A stretch of 10,102 bases of DNA from CAZQYB01 sp964597535 (GTDB taxonomy: Bacteria > Planctomycetota > Phycisphaerae > Sedimentisphaerales > Anaerobacaceae): assembly GCA_964597535.1 (NCBI GenBank), contig CAZQYB010000100.1, positions 1 through 10,102 on the forward strand. Reading direction: 5' to 3'. This document shows, piece by piece, positions 6,379-10,102 of this stretch. Every line of letters starts with the position of its first letter. The stretch's first letter is position 1. The notes under the pieces are model-generated. The model worked only from the letters and a program-made list of their open reading frames with translations, had not been told where the DNA came from and ran no database searches. The translations under genes were made by a program, and so were the position numbers.

Positions 6379-6789
6379 ATGGCTAAGAATATGATGACAA
6401 TTCTGGTAGTATCTGTTGTGAGCTTAGCACTGGCGTTCGTCGCGGGTTGTGAGAGCGACGCACAAAGCGGTGCTGCTATTGGCACTCTTGCCGGCGCCGG
6501 CATTGGGCAATTGGCAGGCGGCGATACGGAATCAACATTGATTGGAGCAGCGGTAGGCGGTGGTATTGGTTATATGCTGGGCAACGAAGGCGACAAGAAA
6601 AAAGCACAGGCCGAAAGGACCTACCTGCACGAGGAAATGAACACGGTTGTGGTCAATGTTACTAACCGGAATGGTTCAATCGTCCAGGTGCCGCTGAGAA
6701 AGCACGGCGTTGGTTATGTTGGCACAAGAGGTGAATATTACCCCACGCTGCCAACCCAGGAGCAACTACGGCCAGTGTACGGCTTTTAG
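6379..6789 (+). CDS. Small glycine-zipper lipoprotein
   Basis: This encodes a 136-residue protein with a lipoprotein signal (MAKNMM, hydrophobic core, AFVAGC), so Cys24 should be lipidated. Residues about 30-70 are a glycine zipper: alternating Gly/Ala in GAAIGTLAGAGIGQLAGG and AAVGGGIGYMLG, separated by a short polar link. This is the pattern of the glycine-zipper 2TM family (Rick_17kDa_Anti/SlyB-like), which inserts into or packs against the outer membrane. The remainder, from KKKAQAERTY, is a small soluble domain with two beta-like stretches (NTVVVNVTNRNGSIVQVPL) and a C-terminal Tyr/Pro-rich end. The gene stands alone between the propeller gene (135 bases before) and the sigma factor unit. 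A weak stem-loop (CCC...GGG around 6283-6310) lies upstream without a T-tract. No clear terminator follows. Confidence 0.88.
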   Translation: MAKNMMTILVVSVVSLALAFVAGCESDAQSGAAIGTLAGAGIGQLAGGDTESTLIGAAVGGGIGYMLGNEGDKKKAQAERTYLHEEMNTVVVNVTNRNGSIVQVPLRKHGVGYVGTRGEYYPTLPTQEQLRPVYGF

Positions 6790-7017
6790 CGGCCGAGTGA
6801 CCATTTGTTTATGTGGATTATAAAAGATTTGAGCGTTTTATTAACTGTGCGGCTTTTCATAACTTGGCTATTGAATAAATAGTGATTTTACAGTAGAATA
6901 GTGGTTGCTAACCTGTAAGCTGGTGCCTTTTATAGATGGGGCACAAGCTTCGTAACATAGTTGTTTCAGTATAATTAAACCAAGATGCGGAACACAAGCG
7001 GAAATAAAAGGCCTGTT
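6790..7017. other. Intergenic region before the sigma factor gene
   Basis: These 228 bases are AT-rich at first and contain no open frame of note. I see no intrinsic terminator for the glycine-zipper gene. From 6896 the region is occupied by copy B of the repeated hairpin element with its TATAAT. Confidence 0.6.
6896..6978 (+). promoter_or_regulatory. Copy B of a two-copy hairpin/promoter-like element
   Basis: This is the second copy of the element at 2750-2830. AAGCT (6917-6921) pairs with AGCTT (6946-6950) and GTGCC (6923-6927) with GGCAC (6940-6944), separated by one G-A mismatch and closed by a 12-base loop. Then come TTCGTAAC and TTTCAGTATA (6964-6973), with a perfect TATAAT at 6970-6975. 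If that is the -10 box, transcription begins near 6982, about 36 bases before the preferred start of the sigma factor gene. No consensus -35 lies at 17 bases, which suits a promoter for an alternative sigma factor. A structured RNA is the alternative reading. Confidence 0.5.
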
Positions 7018-7590
7018 ATGAACAGACGGCTGCGAAAGGGGTTGAAAGGACTTATGGACCCAAACCCCGAACACCGTCGCCGGGCAATGGAGTCTTTTGT
7101 ACGGGACACGTTTGAGATTTTCATCAGGTGCTTGTACCGATATTTGGGTAATGAGGTTGAGTGTGAGGACGTGCTCGAGGATGTCTATGCGGATATATGG
7201 CAAAACCCTGAGCACTTACGGAATGTTACTAATGAGAGAGAGATGTTAAGGACTGTTTACCTGTACTATATGCGGAAACGCTTGAGAGAAGTATATAGAA
7301 GAATGAATCGGTACCTGCATTTATCGCAGGAAGGATTAAAGAATCTCATTGCCCCCGAGATGGGTATCGTTGAGATGATTTCTGAAGAGGAGCTGCACCA
7401 GATTCTTCGCCGTACGATGGGCAGACTAAAGGCACGTGAGAGAAAAGCTATAGAACTTTGGATGGAAGGTATGTCTGTCAGAGCGATTGCTAATGAGCTC
7501 AAGACCACGGTTGGGGCCGTAAAAATGCTGAAATTTCGGACAATATTGAAGCTTAAGAAGGAGTTCCACAACTACAATCTTAAAGATTGA
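7018..7590 (+). CDS. ECF-type RNA polymerase sigma factor
   Basis: The 190-residue product has the two-domain layout of sigma-70 family extracytoplasmic function factors. Region 2 is at about residues 30-90, with CLYRYLGNEVECEDVLEDVY and a DIW motif that match the core-polymerase-binding and -10-recognising helices. Region 4 is at about 130-185, with LKARERKAIELWMEGMSV followed by a helix-turn-helix (RAIANELKTTVGAVKMLK) that reads the -35 element. No region 3 or 1.1 is present, as usual for ECF factors. An in-frame ATG at 6985 would add 11 residues but lacks a ribosome binding site and lies almost at the predicted transcription start. AAAAGG at 7006-7011 favours 7018. The gene is followed by two genes of unknown role and a transporter, with no recognisable anti-sigma factor. 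The repeated element just upstream could be its own target promoter. Confidence 0.88.
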   Translation: MNRRLRKGLKGLMDPNPEHRRRAMESFVRDTFEIFIRCLYRYLGNEVECEDVLEDVYADIWQNPEHLRNVTNEREMLRTVYLYYMRKRLREVYRRMNRYLHLSQEGLKNLIAPEMGIVEMISEEELHQILRRTMGRLKARERKAIELWMEGMSVRAIANELKTTVGAVKMLKFRTILKLKKEFHNYNLKD

Positions 7591-7624
7591 AGAAGTCTCT
7601 GTTTTACAAAAGGAGCAAGAAACA

Positions 7625-7963
7625 ATGGCGCAGATAAATCGAACAATTCAAGAACTGCTGGTTGATTATGCCGAGACCTTGCGTGACGGTTGTATTCCGA
7701 CATTTCTGAAATCACTTACGCGTGAGGAGGCACAGACGATAACCTCTTCGCGGGATTTTCAGGATGCCACAGAGATAGTGCGCGTTCTTAACAGCGTTGG
7801 GTTTGCAGACAAGGCTGTAAACCCAAATGTGAGCTTGTTCATATCTCGTGTCGATGCTGAGATTGCATCTCGACTGAAAAAAGCCAGAGCACCATCACAA
7901 GGCAGGCGCCGTTCTAATCCAAAACCTGTGACTGGAACAAAAAAAACTGAGAAGCCAATATGA
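7625..7963 (+). CDS. Hypothetical 112-residue protein of the sigma factor operon
   Basis: I do not recognise a family. The first 85 residues are soluble and look largely helical (for example TIQELLVDYAETLRDG and FQDATEIVRVLNSVG). The last 27 are rich in Arg, Lys, Ser and Pro and probably disordered. There is no membrane segment, signal peptide or zinc motif, so it is not a standard membrane anti-sigma factor or zinc-binding anti-sigma domain. The start has a good ribosome binding site (AAAGGAG, about nine bases away). It lies 34 bases after the sigma factor gene and overlaps the next gene by four bases (ATGA), which suggests translational coupling. Given its position, a sigma-interacting or adaptor role is possible but not shown by the sequence. 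Confidence 0.75.
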   Translation: MAQINRTIQELLVDYAETLRDGCIPTFLKSLTREEAQTITSSRDFQDATEIVRVLNSVGFADKAVNPNVSLFISRVDAEIASRLKKARAPSQGRRRSNPKPVTGTKKTEKPI

Positions 7964-9039
7964 TTTTGGACTGCTATCAGTGTTCATCGTGCTATTTTGA
8001 GGACAAGGAGCCGTCTTCGAGGATAGACCCCGTGTCAATTTCTGTACCACAACCCAAGATGGTTTTCAGAAATGTACTGTTGGTATTCGCCTGTATCGAA
8101 CTGTATGACAGTAAAGAGGAGGTGGAAGAAGCTGCAGAGGAGTTCGCGTCCCTGTCAGAACTCATAGGAAAAAGACCAATTGTCCTGTGTCCAAATGTTC
8201 ATCTGTCAATTGACAAGGCCCCTGAGAAGCAAGCCGCCTGGTTAATCACCGAGTTGGAAAAGATGCTCGTTGCCAAGGACTACGAAGTCCACCAGCTTTC
8301 TTTCGGCTATCACAAGCAATATGGTATGGAATGCGACGGCAATGTCGGAAGCATTGTCGGCAGGAGGTTCTATGGGTCTGAACAAAAGCAGTTTCTCCGG
8401 CTTCTGACTCGACTCGGTGTTTGCCCTCCGGAGTCACTACCGCAGGATATGCCGTCCTGGGCAACAACGCTGACCGAGCGCCAATTGAAGGTATTAGCCA
8501 GCCGAAGGGGAACCTACGATGTGGCAAAGAAAATGCTGCGAGACCAACTCGATGCGACAGGTCACGGTGAGCTCTGGACGTGCATGTTATTTGAGGGGGA
8601 AAGAAAACCTTTCGAGGATTATCTCAGCGCTTTGCGTACAATCATAGAAGATTACCCCACCGTAAGAGTGCATCGTGCGCTGAACCTTAGCGTGCCGGGG
8701 CTTTCTAACCAGGCACATTATTTTTTTCGCCACTTTCCCGAGGCAATCAAACAGGGCAGACTTCGGATTTACAACAGCAATGTCTCTGACTTGGAGTTTC
8801 TCTTATCAAAAAGCGCGGTCCTGCTTGCTTTCCCACAAATACCCAGAAAAGCCGGCTCGCACGCAGGAGAAATATCATTTGGAATTTACTGCAGAGATAA
8901 AGATTTTGCGAAGAATTTAATTCAGTGGTACCAAGCTTTTCTTGTCGATGTAAGATTTGGGTGGATTCGGACGGAGTCTGAACTAAACGCGACTATCAGC
9001 GAATTGGAAGAAGAAATGTTCCAGGATAAGTCTGAATAA
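7960..9039 (+). CDS. Archaeal-ThrRS-type editing domain fused to a probable PLD-like sensor domain
   Basis: Residues 1-137 of this 359-residue protein resemble the N-terminal editing domain of archaeal threonyl-tRNA synthetase (PF08915, D-aminoacyl-tRNA deacylase-like fold). Visible matches are the first strand, VLLVFACIELYD followed by an acidic helix, PNVHLS with His81, and FGYHK (115-119) before MECDG. In archaeal ThrRS this domain hydrolyses Ser-tRNA(Thr). As I recall it, the key lysine of the FGYYK motif is kept here (Lys119), but the tyrosine before it is His and the later conserved glutamate appears to be Ile, so catalysis may be lost. No synthetase core is present. Residues about 165-335 read like the non-catalytic PLD-like module of sensor proteins: YDVAKKMLRDQL, a helix before VRVHRALNL, then VLLAFP and ISFGIYCRDKDFAKNLIQWY. 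No HKD motif is seen. Start and stop overlap the 112-residue gene by four bases. Confidence 0.72.
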   Translation: MILDCYQCSSCYFEDKEPSSRIDPVSISVPQPKMVFRNVLLVFACIELYDSKEEVEEAAEEFASLSELIGKRPIVLCPNVHLSIDKAPEKQAAWLITELEKMLVAKDYEVHQLSFGYHKQYGMECDGNVGSIVGRRFYGSEQKQFLRLLTRLGVCPPESLPQDMPSWATTLTERQLKVLASRRGTYDVAKKMLRDQLDATGHGELWTCMLFEGERKPFEDYLSALRTIIEDYPTVRVHRALNLSVPGLSNQAHYFFRHFPEAIKQGRLRIYNSNVSDLEFLLSKSAVLLAFPQIPRKAGSHAGEISFGIYCRDKDFAKNLIQWYQAFLVDVRFGWIRTESELNATISELEEEMFQDKSE

Positions 9040-9107
9040 ACCTCGTGAATTACCGTCCAAACCATCTGGGGTATTAAGGGTGCAGAGCATCAAAGAGGAC
9101 TAAAACT

Positions 9108-10102
9108 ATGCATGCGGTCTTGCCTATTCTTGTTGTTGTGGGCTATGCGGCGTTACTCACGTTTGTCGCTGTGCGGGCACGGGCTGCTCGTGAGTTTGCA
9201 GAGTTTTCACTGGCCAAACGCGCCCTTCCGCTGGCATTGGTTTTCGGGAGTCTTGCCGCCACTTACGTGGGACCTGTGTTTTCAATTGGCTTCGTCGGCA
9301 GGGGCTTCAAGAGCGGCCTCCTTTTTTTTTGTGTAGGCCTGGCATACGCGGTCCAAAACATCCTGGTCGGTCTGTTCGTTGCCCCTCGTCTTAGGCGTCT
9401 CAAGGGATGCCATACATTAGGGGATGCCATAGGCCAGAAATATGACCGAAAGTGCCAGGTTCTGGGGGGCATTATCTCAGTTGGCTTATGTGCCGGCTTT
9501 GCTGCGGTTATGGCTAAGGCAGGCGGTGATGTTCTCAGGAGTATATTCGGTCTGCCGCATTGGTCGTCTGTCATCGTGGTCGTCGGTATTACGGCACTAT
9601 ATACGACATTCGGCGGATTGCGGGCCAGCGTAATAACGGACGCCTTTCAATTCTCCGCGTTTGCAATTCTATTACCCTTGATGCTTTTATTAGTATTGAT
9701 GTTCCATCTGAATGGTAGTGCCGCGACTTTTGTGAAAGAGGCATCAGCTGCCACCACGGCGGGATTCGATTCCACATCGCCTATTAAGATACTGGGCCTG
9801 GTAGCGGCCTTTCTGCTGGGCGAGACGCTGATACCCCCTTATGCAAATCGGGCCCTGGCCTCTAAAACGACCGGTGTCTCGCGAAATGGCTTTGTATTGG
9901 CGGGTCTATTCAGCATCGTTTGGTTTATGGTTATGATAGCGCTTGGGATTGCGGCTCGCAGCATTATCCAGGGGGATATTGAGGAGGACATGGTTCTTCT
10001 GAAGCTGGTCGAATCAACGATGCCTGCCGCAGGTTACGCCCTTTTAATGGTGGTGTTGATATCGATAATTATGTCGAGCCTTGATTCGCTTCTCAACGCC
10101 GG
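9108..10102 (+). CDS. Sodium:solute symporter (SSS) family transporter, 3' end outside the window
   Basis: The frame is open from the ATG at 9108 to the window end, giving the first 331 residues. Family members are usually 450-550 residues, so the C-terminal third is missing. About nine membrane helices can be seen (near 3-22, 41-62, 68-92, 117-138, 152-170, 178-200, 227-247, 262-284 and 306-324). SSS signatures are ATYVGP with GF and GRGF at 51-67, YTTFGGLRASVITDAFQF at 165-182, and IMSSLDSLLN at 321-330, which contains the serine/aspartate-rich part of the sodium site. The substrate cannot be told from sequence; amino acids, sugars, carboxylates and nucleosides are all used by the family. 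AGAGGA precedes the start by about ten bases. It lies 68 bases after the preceding stop with no terminator between, so it is probably part of the sigma factor operon. Confidence 0.92.
   Translation, partial: MHAVLPILVVVGYAALLTFVAVRARAAREFAEFSLAKRALPLALVFGSLAATYVGPVFSIGFVGRGFKSGLLFFCVGLAYAVQNILVGLFVAPRLRRLKGCHTLGDAIGQKYDRKCQVLGGIISVGLCAGFAAVMAKAGGDVLRSIFGLPHWSSVIVVVGITALYTTFGGLRASVITDAFQFSAFAILLPLMLLLVLMFHLNGSAATFVKEASAATTAGFDSTSPIKILGLVAAFLLGETLIPPYANRALASKTTGVSRNGFVLAGLFSIVWFMVMIALGIAARSIIQGDIEEDMVLLKLVESTMPAAGYALLMVVLISIIMSSLDSLLNA

Noticed and set aside
9112..9336. + strand frame of 74 codons at the start of the transporter
   Set aside because: It is out of frame with the symporter, which begins at 9108 and shows clear family motifs through the window end.

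Overview
The window looks like chromosomal DNA from a planctomycete of the class Phycisphaerae. The evidence is a secreted beta-propeller protein ending in a dockerin-like calcium loop of the GDVNGDC...HWLEC type, a very basic and then Tyr/Trp-rich TPR protein of a kind I associate with that group, and many secreted proteins and lipoproteins. This placement rests on family resemblance recalled from memory, not on a search. All genes I can support are on the + strand.

Layout: (1) 71-1908 holds a lipoprotein of unknown function followed closely by a DUF362 family protein. (2) 1909-3032 is a 1.1 kb stretch with no convincing protein gene. It contains a promoter-like site (2017-2044), a strong intrinsic terminator (2372-2413), and a series of further stem-loops, so it may encode one or more structured RNAs. 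(3) 3033-6244 is a two-gene unit: a 679-residue exported protein (basic, then aromatic-rich, then TPR) and an exported seven-repeat propeller with a C-terminal dockerin-like motif. (4) 6379-6789 is a small glycine-zipper lipoprotein with a very clear ribosome binding site. (5) 7018-10102 is a second cluster: an ECF-type sigma factor, a 112-residue protein I do not recognise, a 359-residue protein with an archaeal-ThrRS-type editing domain at its N-terminus and a probable PLD-like sensor domain at its C-terminus, and a sodium:solute symporter cut off by the window end.

Two observations matter most. First, the sigma factor gene and the secreted TPR gene are each preceded by a copy of the same element of about 80 bases (2750-2830 and 6896-6978). 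The copies are 72% identical over 57 ungapped bases, each can fold into a hairpin, and each ends in TTTCAGTATA. This suggests a shared promoter or leader, and possibly that the sigma factor controls both itself and the envelope genes. Second, the order sigma factor / small protein / tRNA-editing-domain sensor / SSS transporter does not match any system I know. It could be a sensing-transport unit in which an amino-acid- or aminoacyl-tRNA-binding domain informs a dedicated sigma factor. That reading is inference.
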